From: Mangrovicoccus sp049603835
GTDB lineage: Bacteria > Pseudomonadota > Alphaproteobacteria > Rhodobacterales > Rhodobacteraceae
Reading direction: 5' to 3'
Assembly: GCA_049603835.1 (NCBI GenBank)
Contig: JBMYSZ010000020.1
Location: forward strand, 1-64,000
DNA: 64,000 nucleotides
Part shown: positions 25,000 through 33,640 of the stretch, piece after piece
Numbering within the stretch: the first letter of the stretch is position 1
Layout: each line of letters starts with the position of its first letter
The notes under the pieces: generated by a model
Databases searched by the model: none
What the model saw: only the letters and a program-made list of their open reading frames with translations
Told to the model about the DNA's origin: nothing
Translations under genes and position numbers: made by a program

Positions 25000-26292
25000 T
25001 TATGCCTCCTCTTGGTCCCAAGCCCGCAAAACTGTGTCGCGGAATTCGTCATACGCTCGGTCGAAACTTTGCCGCGCGCGTTTCCATGTGTCGCGGGTCA
25101 TCATGCGATAGTCTTGCTCATAAACCGACATTTGGAAACGGCCTGATTGCTCGACCGCGCGGGTCATCTCTATCGGATTGCGGCAGACATCCGCGCCAAA
25201 GACATTGCCAAAGGCCACCCGCATCGCATCATGCAATTGGTTATTGGCCTCATAGCGGGTCATCAGCAAACGGATATCGCGGAAGGTCTTGGGCAGGATC
25301 AGCCCCGCATCTTCGGCCAGGCCGGCAAAGCCCGAAGAGATGTCTTCCATCGCGTCGCCCAACTGCCCGAGATAAGAGGTGGTGCTGTCATATTCCCAAT
25401 AACCCGGACCGGAAGGAATATAGAGGATGTCAGCCGCAAAAGCCGCATTGAGCGACTGATAGCCAATCGCGGGCGGGCAGTCGAAAATGATGATGTCATA
25501 TTGGTCATCGGGCAGCTCTTCGAGATAGCGCTGCACACAGCCGAAAAAACTCCAGGCTTTGTGGAGGCTGCGATATTGCGCCGAGGCGAATTCCACGAAA
25601 GCGGCATTGGCGCAGCTGGGGATGATGTCGATGGTGGGCCAGCAGGTGGGTTGAATAAAGTCCTGGGTCCGCTGAGCGCCGATGGCGCGCACATCATCGG
25701 GCAGCTCATCCGCAGCGGGGTAGGGGCAGTCATCGGGGTCGTCATAGGATTGGGCGATACGGTCGGCTTCGCGGCATAGATCTCGGCACATGATGCCCCA
25801 GACGGTTTCGCTTTCTTTCACCTCAACGATCCCCATGGAATGGGTGAGCGTGGCTTGCGGGTCGAAATCAATACAGAGCACCCGATATCCATCAAGCGCC
25901 GCGGCATTGGCCAAATGCTGCGCCACCACGGTTTTACCGACCCCACCTTTGAAATTGGAAATTGCCACCCGCATGGCCCGGCCTTTGGGACGATGCGGCA
26001 TCAGATTTTTACCACGAAATTTCAGCCGCCGCCGCAGCTCGTTAATTTCATCGAGGGAGAACCAACGCTGGCGGCCCTCTTCTTCGGTTTCGCCTTGCGG
26101 CAGGCTCAGATCCTCGGCCAGTTTCTTGCGCAATGTGTCTGCCGCCACATCGAACATAAAGGTAGAGATTTCCCAGATCGAAAAGCGCCGCAGCAATTTC
26201 GTTTCCGCCGGGGAGAAGGTCGCCTTGCGCACAGCCGATTGCTGCGCCAGGCTGCGGGCATTCATATTTTGAAGGTCTTGATAGTCTCTCAT
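25000..26292 (-). CDS. parA: Plasmid partition ATPase ParA
   Basis: 430 aa, the long ParA form of large plasmids. The N-terminal 100 residues hold a winged-helix-like DNA-binding region (LLRRFSIWEISTFMFDVAAD; FSLDEINELRRRLKF). The deviant Walker A NFKGGVGKT is at residues 113-121 and the Walker B region IIIFDCPPAIGY near 273. It drives replicon segregation with ParB. It is transcribed divergently from the replication initiator across 382 bp that hold iteron-like repeats, so it may share regulation with replication. A nearby internal ATG (residue 10) is an alternative start. Confidence 0.95.
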   Translation of the reverse strand: MRDYQDLQNMNARSLAQQSAVRKATFSPAETKLLRRFSIWEISTFMFDVAADTLRKKLAEDLSLPQGETEEEGRQRWFSLDEINELRRRLKFRGKNLMPHRPKGRAMRVAISNFKGGVGKTVVAQHLANAAALDGYRVLCIDFDPQATLTHSMGIVEVKESETVWGIMCRDLCREADRIAQSYDDPDDCPYPAADELPDDVRAIGAQRTQDFIQPTCWPTIDIIPSCANAAFVEFASAQYRSLHKAWSFFGCVQRYLEELPDDQYDIIIFDCPPAIGYQSLNAAFAADILYIPSGPGYWEYDSTTSYLGQLGDAMEDISSGFAGLAEDAGLILPKTFRDIRLLMTRYEANNQLHDAMRVAFGNVFGADVCRNPIEMTRAVEQSGRFQMSVYEQDYRMMTRDTWKRARQSFDRAYDEFRDTVLRAWDQEEA

Positions 26293-26329
26293 CTTATTCT
26301 CGTGTATTTACCTGCCTAAGTTTGAAATA

Positions 26330-26596
26330 CCGGATTTTCGAGAGTCTGAAAATCGTGTTTTTCGCAAGCAAGACTCGAAATTGCGGATTTCCGGCTGGGG
26401 CAGGGGAAAAGCGGCTTTCTCGCAACAGATCCGGGGCTTTTCACCCTCTAAACCTAGGAATAGGGGCCATGAGACCCGCTACATGGGGACATGCTGGGAT
26501 GGCCCCCTTATCCTTTAAGAGATTCACCCAAGAATGTTTTTGAGAATGTTAATTTTCCCGGATTTTCGCCCGACTTGACAAAATACGGGATTTTCG
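26330..26596. repeat. Iteron-like repeats and probable replication origin region
   Basis: The 382-bp parA/initiator spacer holds three exact copies of the nonamer GGATTTTCG, at 26332-26340, 26560-26568 and 26588-26596, within a wider consensus of CCGGATTTTCG. Degenerate copies occur at 26382-26394 (TGCGGATTTCCGG) and, inverted, at 26345-26357. One copy lies close before parA. The last lies just after a TTGACA (26575-26580) that could be the -35 of the initiator gene, which would allow autorepression. The distinct -10 is not obvious. Iterons next to the initiator gene usually mark oriV; that function is inferred. Confidence 0.6.
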
Positions 26597-26674
26597 GCTT
26601 AGCTCTGTGGCAAGCGGAATCGGTACAAAAGAAATCGACCGCAGAGGCACAGGTTAACGAGCAGGTGGTTTCCC

Positions 26675-27382
26675 ATGATGGCTCAGGCGATACGCGGCCC
26701 TCAAGCAGGGGTCGTGAAATATGATATTTTGACCAATCTCGCGCTGATTGGTCTGCGATGTGACGACCATATGCGGCTATTGGCGTTGCGGCTGAATGTG
26801 ATGATCACAGCGCGTTATGACTGGGTCAAGGATTTGGTCTCTATTGGTCATAGCCAATTGGCGCTGTTGTGGAATGTGAGCACGCGGACGGTCAAACGCG
26901 ATATGGCGGCTTTGGTTGAGGCTGGGCTTTTGGCGGTGGTTCGGCGCGGGCGGCGCGGCCAGGTGGGCGCTTATCGGCTGAACCGCGCCCGTGTGATGGA
27001 GCTGGCGCGCGAAGACTGGCACCGGGTCGGCCCGGATTTCCTGGACCGGATGGCGACGCAGATGTCCCCGGTGCGGCAAGCGCCGATGGTGGATCCTGCG
27101 GCTCAGGAGGCCCCGCCCACGCCGCCGAGCAATGGTTTTGACCAGGCGGTGAAGGATGTGCTGCGCGCGCGCGAACCGCAAAGCTATGAGGCTTGGTTTG
27201 CCCGTTTGCGTTTTGGTGAGCCCCAGGGCGGGCAGGTTTCGGTCACAGCACCTAGTGCGTTTCAGGCCCGTTATTTGGCGGAAAAATTCGATCTGGTTCT
27301 GCGCCAAGCGGTGGTTTCTGTGGCTCAGGCGCCCTTGCGCTTAGAGATTTCCGGTGCTTCGGGCGAAATTCCGAAAACCTAG
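26675..27382 (+). CDS. DnaA-like replication initiator
   Basis: 235 aa. The N-terminal half carries a winged helix-turn-helix: LALLWNVSTRTVKRDMAALV near residue 62, with a wing RRGRRGQVGAYRL. The C-terminal 75 residues resemble the N-terminal domain of chromosomal DnaA (FDQAVKDVLRAREPQSYEAW, then VTAPSAFQARYLAEKF). This architecture is that of the DnaA-like replicases of roseobacter plasmids. No AAA+ ATPase domain is present, so it is not a DnaA fragment. Two adjacent ATG codons are possible starts and the ribosome site is weak. Divergent from parAB. Confidence 0.85.
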   Translation: MMAQAIRGPQAGVVKYDILTNLALIGLRCDDHMRLLALRLNVMITARYDWVKDLVSIGHSQLALLWNVSTRTVKRDMAALVEAGLLAVVRRGRRGQVGAYRLNRARVMELAREDWHRVGPDFLDRMATQMSPVRQAPMVDPAAQEAPPTPPSNGFDQAVKDVLRAREPQSYEAWFARLRFGEPQGGQVSVTAPSAFQARYLAEKFDLVLRQAVVSVAQAPLRLEISGASGEIPKT

Positions 27383-27485
27383 CGTAAAGCTTCCAGAAAT
27401 GTGACGAAAATATGACGATGATCAAGGAAAAGGGAGCATTCACCAGCTAGGTCAGGGCCATTCCCGCAGAACAAGGAGTCGCCCC

Positions 27486-28439
27486 ATGACGTTAGACGTG
27501 CCGCAAACCGCTTCCTCGCCCGCCGCCACTGGGGCGCCTGCCACCGCGCCAAAGCCCAGCCAAGGAGCCCGTTTGGCGGCTGGTTTCCCCAAGGTTCAGG
27601 CCGACGCCATCCGCCATGCATTTGAAACCGGGGCGTATCCTTATCCGCGCAAGCTGTCGCGCCGGACCTATGAGGCCGAGAAAGCCGCGCTTCAGGCAGA
27701 GCTGTTGAAGGTCCAGCTTTGGGCGCAGGAGGCGGAGGAAAAATTCGTGATCCTGTTTGAGGGGCGCGATGCGGCGGGCAAAGGCGGCACGATCAAGCGG
27801 TTTATGGAGCATCTCAACCCCCGATCCGCGCGGGTTGTGGCGCTGAACAAGCCCACTTGGGAAGAGCAGGGGCAGTGGTTTTTTCAGCGCTATATCAGCG
27901 AGCTGCCGACAGTTGGGGAAATGGTGTTCTATGACCGGTCTTGGTATAATCGCGCCGGCGTTGAGCGGGTGATGGGCTTTTGCTCGGCCAATGACTATCT
28001 GGAATTCATGCGCCAGGCCCCGGAATTTGAGCGGATGCTGGTGCGGTCGGGGATTAGGCTGTTCAAATATTGGTTCTCGGTGACCCAAAAAGAGCAGCAG
28101 CGCCGGTTTGAGGCGCGCAAGACCGACCCGCTGAAGCGTTGGAAATTATCGCCCATGGATTTGGCCAGTCTCGACCGCTGGGATGATTACACCGAGGCGA
28201 AAGAGGCGATGTTTTTCTATACGGATACGGCGGATGCGCCTTGGACGATTATCAAGTCAGATGACAAAAAGCGGGCGCGTCTCAACTGCATGCGGCATTT
28301 CCTGGCCAATATCGATTACCCGGATAAGGATGAGGATGTGGTGGGCAAGCCCGATCCGCTCATCGTTGGCGATGCGGGGCATGTGGTGCAGAATTCGGAG
28401 CATATTTTGGGCCGCTCGCTGCATCCAGAAAAAGGCTAG
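27486..28439 (+). CDS. ppk2: Polyphosphate kinase 2
   Basis: 317 aa. Walker A is FEGRDAAGKGGTIKRF near residues 91-106 and Walker B is VFYDRSWYNR near residue 150. KYWFSVTQKEQQRRF and the DPLKRWKLSPMD lid segment follow, all typical of the PPK2 fold. It interconverts polyphosphate and nucleoside di/triphosphates in the cytoplasm; whether GDP or ADP is preferred cannot be read here. A proline/alanine-rich N-terminal tail of about 40 residues precedes the domain. RBS AAGGAG precedes the ATG. It is convergent with hypE. Confidence 0.95.
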   Translation: MTLDVPQTASSPAATGAPATAPKPSQGARLAAGFPKVQADAIRHAFETGAYPYPRKLSRRTYEAEKAALQAELLKVQLWAQEAEEKFVILFEGRDAAGKGGTIKRFMEHLNPRSARVVALNKPTWEEQGQWFFQRYISELPTVGEMVFYDRSWYNRAGVERVMGFCSANDYLEFMRQAPEFERMLVRSGIRLFKYWFSVTQKEQQRRFEARKTDPLKRWKLSPMDLASLDRWDDYTEAKEAMFFYTDTADAPWTIIKSDDKKRARLNCMRHFLANIDYPDKDEDVVGKPDPLIVGDAGHVVQNSEHILGRSLHPEKG

Positions 28440-28487
28440 GGCTATGAGTAGGGTGGGCAATTTGCCTACCTTTCTTTGCGTAATGGC

Positions 28488-29510
28488 TTAGCAGATCCGG
28501 GGCAGTTGTTCGCCCACCAGCATATCGACAATCCGAGCGCCGCCGAAAAGCGTGCGCATGGTCACCAGTCCTGGCTGCCCCTCATGGGCGCGGCCAATGG
28601 CGCAGGCGTTTTTGCCCTCTGGGCGGGCGCGCATGGCGCTTAGGGCGGCGTCGGCTTCTGCCTCGGGGACAAAGACCACCAGCGTACCTTCATTGGCCAG
28701 ATAGAGCGGATCAAGGCCAAGGATTTCGCACATGCCCTTCACTTCCTCGCGCAGGGGGAGTTTGTTTTCCTCGACCTCAATCGCGCAACCCGCCGCTTCG
28801 GCCATTTCATTAAGGCAAGAGGCCAGCCCACCACGTGTGGCATCGCGGGCAGCACGGGCATTGGGGGCGGCCGCAAGAACCGCCTCCATCAGATGTCCAA
28901 GACCCTGACAATCCGACGGAATTTCCGCCGATAGGGCCATATCCCCGCGCGCGGCCAAGATCGCCGCCCCATGATCGCCCAACACGCCATTGACCAGCGC
29001 CACATCGCCGGGGCGGATATGTTCGGCGGCCAGATCGCGGCCCGGCGGGATCACACCCACGCCGGAAGTGGTGATAAAGACCTGATCCGCAGAGCCGCGC
29101 CCCACCACCTTGGTGTCACCGGTGACAATGCGCACCCCGGCGGCTTCGGCCTCGGCTTGCATGGTTTCGGTGATCCGGTGGAGCAAGGCCACATCCGTGC
29201 CTTCCTCGATGATAAACCCGGCAGAGAGCCAGAGCGGCTGCGCCCCGCCCACGGCCAGGTCATTGACCGTACCGCAGACTGCGAGCTTGCCGATATTGCC
29301 GCCGGGAAATTCCAGCGGCTCCACCACGAAACCGTCAGTGGTAAAGGCCAGGCGCGCGCCGGGCTCGGCCAGGGCCTTGTGGGTCAGGCGGGCTTGGTCC
29401 TCCATGGCTGCCGGTTGAAACCGTGCGGTAAACACCTCTTCGATCAGCTGGCGCATGGCTTTGCCGCCGCCCCCATGGGCGAGGGTGACTTTATCGAGTT
29501 TCGGGGCCAT
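28488..29510 (-). CDS. hypE: Hydrogenase maturation protein HypE
   Basis: 340 aa. It begins with VTLAHGGGGKAMRQLIEEVF and has the PurM/AIR-synthase-like fold markers GGLASCLNEMA and GDTKVVGRG. It ends in PRIC, the conserved C-terminal motif whose Cys receives the carbamoyl group from HypF and dehydrates it to thiocyanate, the source of the Fe-bound cyanides of the NiFe site. It is the last gene of the hup/hyp cluster, 11 bp after hypD, matching R. capsulatus order. The short 28440-28487 spacer to ppk2 has a weak hairpin only. Confidence 0.96.
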   Translation of the reverse strand: MAPKLDKVTLAHGGGGKAMRQLIEEVFTARFQPAAMEDQARLTHKALAEPGARLAFTTDGFVVEPLEFPGGNIGKLAVCGTVNDLAVGGAQPLWLSAGFIIEEGTDVALLHRITETMQAEAEAAGVRIVTGDTKVVGRGSADQVFITTSGVGVIPPGRDLAAEHIRPGDVALVNGVLGDHGAAILAARGDMALSAEIPSDCQGLGHLMEAVLAAAPNARAARDATRGGLASCLNEMAEAAGCAIEVEENKLPLREEVKGMCEILGLDPLYLANEGTLVVFVPEAEADAALSAMRARPEGKNACAIGRAHEGQPGLVTMRTLFGGARIVDMLVGEQLPRIC

Positions 29511-29521
29511 GATGTTTCGCC

Positions 29522-30664
29522 TTATTCCGCCGGTTCCACGGCGCGGGCGCCGCCATATTGGTAATAGGCCGCGCAGGCGCCTTCCGAGCTGACCATCAAC
29601 GCGCCCAGAGGCATTTCTGGCGTGCAGCCACGGCCGAATTGCGGGCAGGCGGTGGGTTTGATCCGCCCGGTCATCACCGCGCCGCAGTCACAGCCTTCGG
29701 GTTCAAAGGTCACGCGTGGGTCAGCGCCATAGCCGATTTGGAACTTCTCTTCGGCGTCAAAGGCTTTGTACGCGTCGCGGATCCGCAGGCCGCTTTCATC
29801 GATCTCGCCCAAGCCGCGCCATTCAAAGCTGGGACGGGGTTCATAGACATCTTCGATCGCGGCAATAGAGACCGGATTGCCATGCTCGGGCACAACGCGG
29901 GCATATTGGTTTTCCACCTCAGCGCGGCCTTCGCGGATCTGCTCTAGCACCATCAGCACCGATTGCAGCAGATCGAGCGGCTCGAAGCCTGCCACAACAA
30001 TGGGTTTGCCATAGTCTTGGGAAATGAAATCATAGGGATGCGTGCCGATCACCATGGATACATGACCCGGCCCCACAAAGCCATCCAGCACCATATGCGG
30101 ATCATCGAGCAGCGCCTTGATGGGCGGCGGCACGGTGATGTGATTGCAAAAGACCGAGAAATTCGTCAGCCCCTCGCGCGCGGCTTGCTGGATCGACAGC
30201 GCGGTGGAGGGTGTTGTGGTTTCAAAGCCGAGGCCGAAAAACACCACTTCGCGATCCGGGTGACGCCGCGCCAGTTCCAGCGCGTCGAGCGGGGAATAGA
30301 CCATGCGGATATCGGCGCCATCGGCTTTCGCCTGGAGCAGGGATTTACGCGTGCCGGGCACACGCATCGCATCGCCGAAAGTGGTGAAAATCACTTCGGG
30401 CCGCTCCGCCAGCTCTACGCATTCATCCACGCGCGACATGGGCAATACGCAGACCGGGCAGCCAGGGCCATGGATGAATTCGAGCCCCGGTGGGGTCAGT
30501 TTATCCAGCCCATAGCGGAAGATCGCATGGGTATGCCCGCCGCAGACCTCCATGATATGAATTGGTTTTTCCGCCGTTGCGCCAATTTCGCTTAGCACGG
30601 TTTCGATGCGGGACAGTAAAGCTTTGGCTGCTTTCGGATCGCGGAATTCAGAGGCGTATTTCAT
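29522..30664 (-). CDS. hypD: Hydrogenase maturation protein HypD
   Basis: 380 aa. MEVCGGHTHAIFRYG contains Cys41, and IHGPGCPVCVLP contains Cys69 and Cys72, the residues that carry the Fe(CN)2CO precursor with HypC. GFETTTPS near residue 150 is the third conserved block. The C-terminal cysteines (EGCDCG, ACPQFGRGC) bind a 4Fe-4S cluster. It forms the scaffold on which the Fe ligands are assembled. The start overlaps the hypC stop (ATGA), fitting the HypC-HypD complex. Confidence 0.97.
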   Translation of the reverse strand: MKYASEFRDPKAAKALLSRIETVLSEIGATAEKPIHIMEVCGGHTHAIFRYGLDKLTPPGLEFIHGPGCPVCVLPMSRVDECVELAERPEVIFTTFGDAMRVPGTRKSLLQAKADGADIRMVYSPLDALELARRHPDREVVFFGLGFETTTPSTALSIQQAAREGLTNFSVFCNHITVPPPIKALLDDPHMVLDGFVGPGHVSMVIGTHPYDFISQDYGKPIVVAGFEPLDLLQSVLMVLEQIREGRAEVENQYARVVPEHGNPVSIAAIEDVYEPRPSFEWRGLGEIDESGLRIRDAYKAFDAEEKFQIGYGADPRVTFEPEGCDCGAVMTGRIKPTACPQFGRGCTPEMPLGALMVSSEGACAAYYQYGGARAVEPAE

Positions 30665-30960
30665 GCGGCACTGCCTGTCTTTGCAAGGGCGGCATCGCCT
30701 GCGGCCATGGCCTCTAACGCTTCTTGCGCCTCGCCCAGATCGCGCAGGGCCTCTAGGGTTGCGGCGGCCTCGGTTTCATCGATTTCGGCCATAGCAAACC
30801 CCACATGGATCAGCGCCCATTTGCCAATCAGCTGATCCAGCGGACCCATGGCAATCGGCGCCACATTCACCTCCCGGCGCACGCCGGACACTTCGGCCAT
30901 GGCCATTTGCCGGGTCTCATCTGTGATGGCCACGATCTGGCCGGGAATGCCTAGGCACAT
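30661..30960 (-). CDS. hypC: Hydrogenase assembly chaperone HypC
   Basis: 99 aa beginning MCLGIPGQIVAI, the HypC signature in which Cys2 carries the Fe(CN)2CO unit after Met removal. It partners HypD and delivers the iron moiety to the large-subunit precursor. A paralogue, hupF, lies at 36706 with the same N-terminal motif; having both is normal in R. capsulatus-type clusters. It overlaps hypD by 4 bp and starts 3 bp after hupR. Confidence 0.95.
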   Translation of the reverse strand: MCLGIPGQIVAITDETRQMAMAEVSGVRREVNVAPIAMGPLDQLIGKWALIHVGFAMAEIDETEAAATLEALRDLGEAQEALEAMAAGDAALAKTGSAA

Positions 30961-30963
30961 GCG

Positions 30964-32454
30964 CTATTCCTCCTCATCGCTGGGCGCGGCCTGGCTCTGA
31001 CGGCCCGGCTCATTAATGCCATAGCGTTCAATTTTCGCCCGCAGCCCAACCCGTGATAAGCCCAGCTCGGCAGCGGCGCGGCTTTTGTTCCATTTCAACC
31101 GGGTCAGGGTTTCGCGCAAGATCCGCATTTCGATCTGCTCCACCCGGTCTTTCAGACTGCCCGAGGAGGTCAGCACCATATCCAAGGCGCTATCATCAGG
31201 GGTAGAGATCGGCGCGGCTTGCAGAATATGGCGGCTGATCAGTTCCGGGCCAAGGATCGCGTCTTGGGAAAAGATCAGCATGCGGATCATTTCATTTTCC
31301 AGCTCGCGCAGATTGCCCGGCCAGTCATAGCCCGCAAAGAATTGCAGCGCGTCTTCCGAGAGGCCGTGAACCGGCTTGCCATGGGCGGAGGAGGCCTCAA
31401 ACAGCAGCTTTTCCGCTAGGATATGCAGATCGCCGGGGCGTTCGCGCAGGGGCGGGATGGTGAGGGTGACCTTGGCCAGCGCATAATAAAGCTCGGCGCA
31501 GAAACGGCCTTCGCCCAGCTCATGGCGCAGATCCTTTTCCGTGCCGACCAAAAGCCGGGCATCGGAGCGCATCAGCTCTTGGCTGCCCACGGGGCGGAAC
31601 ACGCCGTCGCGGGCCAGGCGTAGGATTGCCAATTGCAAACGCGGCGACAGGGAGGCGACACCGCCCAGATAAAGCGTGCCGCGATCGGCCTTTTGCACCA
31701 GCCCAGTTTTGGTCTTAGCAATGGCGGCGGTGGCGCCGCGCCGGGCGCCAAAGAGCTCCATTTCCAGAATATCTTCGTCAATCGAGGTGCAGTCGATTTC
31801 CAGAAAGGGTTTGTCCGAGCGCAGAGAGCTGTAATGCATCGCTCGCGCCAGGGCTGCTTTGCCGGTGCCCACCTCGCCCTGGATCACCACGGGGACATTG
31901 AAACTGGCGAATTGTCGGGCTTGTTCAATCACCGGATTAAGTGGCGAATTCACCGCCCGCAGCAGGTTTTCAAAGCCCAGCCCTTCGCGGAGCGCTTTGC
32001 GCTGCTCTTCCAGCCGGTTTTCCACCGAGCGCGAAAGATACCGCATTTCCAGCGACATACGATCATGTTCGCGGGTAAGGTTGAATAGGCTAGAAGCGTT
32101 TTTGGCGACCATAACCAGCTGATCGGGATGCCAGGGCTTGGTCATGATCTGATAGATCCCGGCTTCGTTGATGGCCGCAATCATATCATTGGTTTCGGTA
32201 TAGCCGGTGATGATGATCCGCACCGTATCGGGCCAGCGGTCGCGCACTTCGGTCAGAAATTCGACACCGGTTTTGCCCGGCATTCTGTGATCACAAAAGA
32301 TCACTTGGATGAATTGCGCTTCCATGATCTCGGCCGCCTCAACCGCATTAGAGGCGGTGAAACAGTCGAAATCATCCTCCAAGGCCATGCGCATGGCGGC
32401 CAGGCTGTGGTCTTCGTCATCGACAAGCAGGATAGAGGGCAGGGGCTCGGTCAT
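30964..32454 (-). CDS. hupR: Hydrogenase response regulator HupR (NtrC family)
   Basis: 496 aa from ATG 32454, which overlaps the hypB stop by one base; the upstream open frame is a shadow of hypB. A receiver domain (ILLVDDEDHSLAAMRMAL; phosphoacceptor Asp in VIFCDHRMPG) precedes an AAA+ domain (Walker A GEVGTGKAALARAM) and a Fis-type helix-turn-helix (SRAAAELGLSRVGLRAKIER). Where sigma54 activators have GAFTGA this protein has GATAAIAK, so it should not work with sigma54. In R. capsulatus HupR activates hupSL with sigma70, in its unphosphorylated form, under control of HupT. Confidence 0.95.
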   Translation of the reverse strand: MTEPLPSILLVDDEDHSLAAMRMALEDDFDCFTASNAVEAAEIMEAQFIQVIFCDHRMPGKTGVEFLTEVRDRWPDTVRIIITGYTETNDMIAAINEAGIYQIMTKPWHPDQLVMVAKNASSLFNLTREHDRMSLEMRYLSRSVENRLEEQRKALREGLGFENLLRAVNSPLNPVIEQARQFASFNVPVVIQGEVGTGKAALARAMHYSSLRSDKPFLEIDCTSIDEDILEMELFGARRGATAAIAKTKTGLVQKADRGTLYLGGVASLSPRLQLAILRLARDGVFRPVGSQELMRSDARLLVGTEKDLRHELGEGRFCAELYYALAKVTLTIPPLRERPGDLHILAEKLLFEASSAHGKPVHGLSEDALQFFAGYDWPGNLRELENEMIRMLIFSQDAILGPELISRHILQAAPISTPDDSALDMVLTSSGSLKDRVEQIEMRILRETLTRLKWNKSRAAAELGLSRVGLRAKIERYGINEPGRQSQAAPSDEEE

Positions 32455-33299
32455 TATTCTGCTGCCATCGGAGTTTTGGCGGCCAGATTGGCGCGCAGCC
32501 ACTGGAGCCAAGCCTCCATGCCTTCGCCAGTGCGGGCAGACAGCCGCAGGATTTCGATACCCGGATTCACCCGGCGCAGATTTTCTTCGTAAAGGTCCAG
32601 ATCCACATCGCAATGCGGGGCGAGGTCCACTTTGTTGAGGATCGCCAGCCGCGCGACCGTGAACATATCGGGGTATTTCAGCGGCTTATCCTCACCTTCG
32701 GTGATGGACAGGATCGCGATTTTGCAATCCTCGCCCAGATCGAAAGCGGCGGGGCAGACCAGATTGCCGACATTTTCGATAAACAGCATCGAGCCGGGCG
32801 CAATGCCCAGATGCGCCATGGCATGGCCGACCATATTGCCATCCAGATGACAGCCCTTGCCGGTATTGACCTGGAGCGCGGGCGCCCCGGTGGCGCGGAT
32901 GCGCTCGGCGTCATTGGCGGTTTGCTGGTCGCCTTCGATCACCGCTAGGGGCTGATCGCCCAAAGCCTCGATGGTTTTGCACAAAAGCGTGGTTTTGCCC
33001 GAGCCCGGCGAGCTGACGAGATTAACCGCGAAAGCGCCCAGCTCGGCCAGTTTGGCCCGGTTCATATCAGCGTAACGGTCGTTTTTCGCTAAGATATCGG
33101 TTTCGATTTCGATCAGCCGCTCTTGGCTCATCCCGGCAACTTCGACACCGGCGGCACCTTGGCCGAAATGCAGATCATGGCTGTGGTGGTGGTGATGATG
33201 GTGATGGCCGTGATCATGCCCCTGCGGGTGATCATGGTGGTGATGTTCCTGCGACTGGCCTTCAAGCTGAGCCGTTCCGCATCCGCAAACAGTACACAT
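32454..33299 (-). CDS. hypB: Nickel-inserting GTPase HypB
   Basis: 281 aa. The N-terminus has MCTVCGCG (high-affinity nickel site) and a histidine-rich stretch of roughly 30 residues (about 18-50) that can store nickel. The G domain shows SSPGSGKTTLL (Walker A), EGDQQTANDAERI and NKVDLAPHCD (guanine specificity). It supplies nickel to the large subunit with HypA at the expense of GTP. It directly abuts hypA and overlaps hupR by one base. Confidence 0.97.
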   Translation of the reverse strand: MCTVCGCGTAQLEGQSQEHHHHDHPQGHDHGHHHHHHHHSHDLHFGQGAAGVEVAGMSQERLIEIETDILAKNDRYADMNRAKLAELGAFAVNLVSSPGSGKTTLLCKTIEALGDQPLAVIEGDQQTANDAERIRATGAPALQVNTGKGCHLDGNMVGHAMAHLGIAPGSMLFIENVGNLVCPAAFDLGEDCKIAILSITEGEDKPLKYPDMFTVARLAILNKVDLAPHCDVDLDLYEENLRRVNPGIEILRLSARTGEGMEAWLQWLRANLAAKTPMAAE

Positions 33300-33640
33300 T
33301 AGATGACCTCCAAGTCTTTGATTCTGAACTCATCCCCGCCATTGGGCATCAATTTCCCACCGCCGCATTCGGGGCAGGGGGCGAGGCGTTCGGGGATTTC
33401 CACCTCTTTCATACAGTCATAGCAAAGCGCCTTGCCGGGCAGATCGATCATTTCCAGCGTTGCGCCTTCGGCAACGGAGCCGCGCATCACCACCTCAAAG
33501 GCGAATTCTAGGGCGGGTTTCTCGACGCCGGCGAATTGGCCAATTTCGATGCGGACTTTGCGCACGGCTTGCACTTGATGGGCGCTGGCCTGGTCCTCGA
33601 TCACTTGGCGGATGCCTTCGCAGAGGGACAGCTCATGCAT
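33299..33640 (-). CDS. hypA: Nickel chaperone HypA
   Basis: 113 aa. It starts MHELSLCEGI, where His2 and the amino terminus bind nickel, and has a structural zinc site in ALCYDCMKEV and APCPECGG. It delivers nickel to the hydrogenase precursor together with HypB. It overlaps hupK by 8 bp and meets hypB at one base. Confidence 0.96.
   Translation of the reverse strand: MHELSLCEGIRQVIEDQASAHQVQAVRKVRIEIGQFAGVEKPALEFAFEVVMRGSVAEGATLEMIDLPGKALCYDCMKEVEIPERLAPCPECGGGKLMPNGGDEFRIKDLEVI

Noticed and set aside
26675..27382. Truncated chromosomal dnaA
   Set aside because: It has its own winged-helix N-terminus, a DnaA domain-I-like C-terminus and partition genes beside it, the architecture of DnaA-like plasmid replicases.
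28450..28475. Terminator between ppk2 and hypE
   Set aside because: Only a 6-bp stem with a G-T pair and no clean T-run; too weak to list.
33150..33250. Short CAC/ATG-rich tandem repeat resembling a microsatellite
   Set aside because: It encodes the histidine-rich nickel-storage stretch of HypB.
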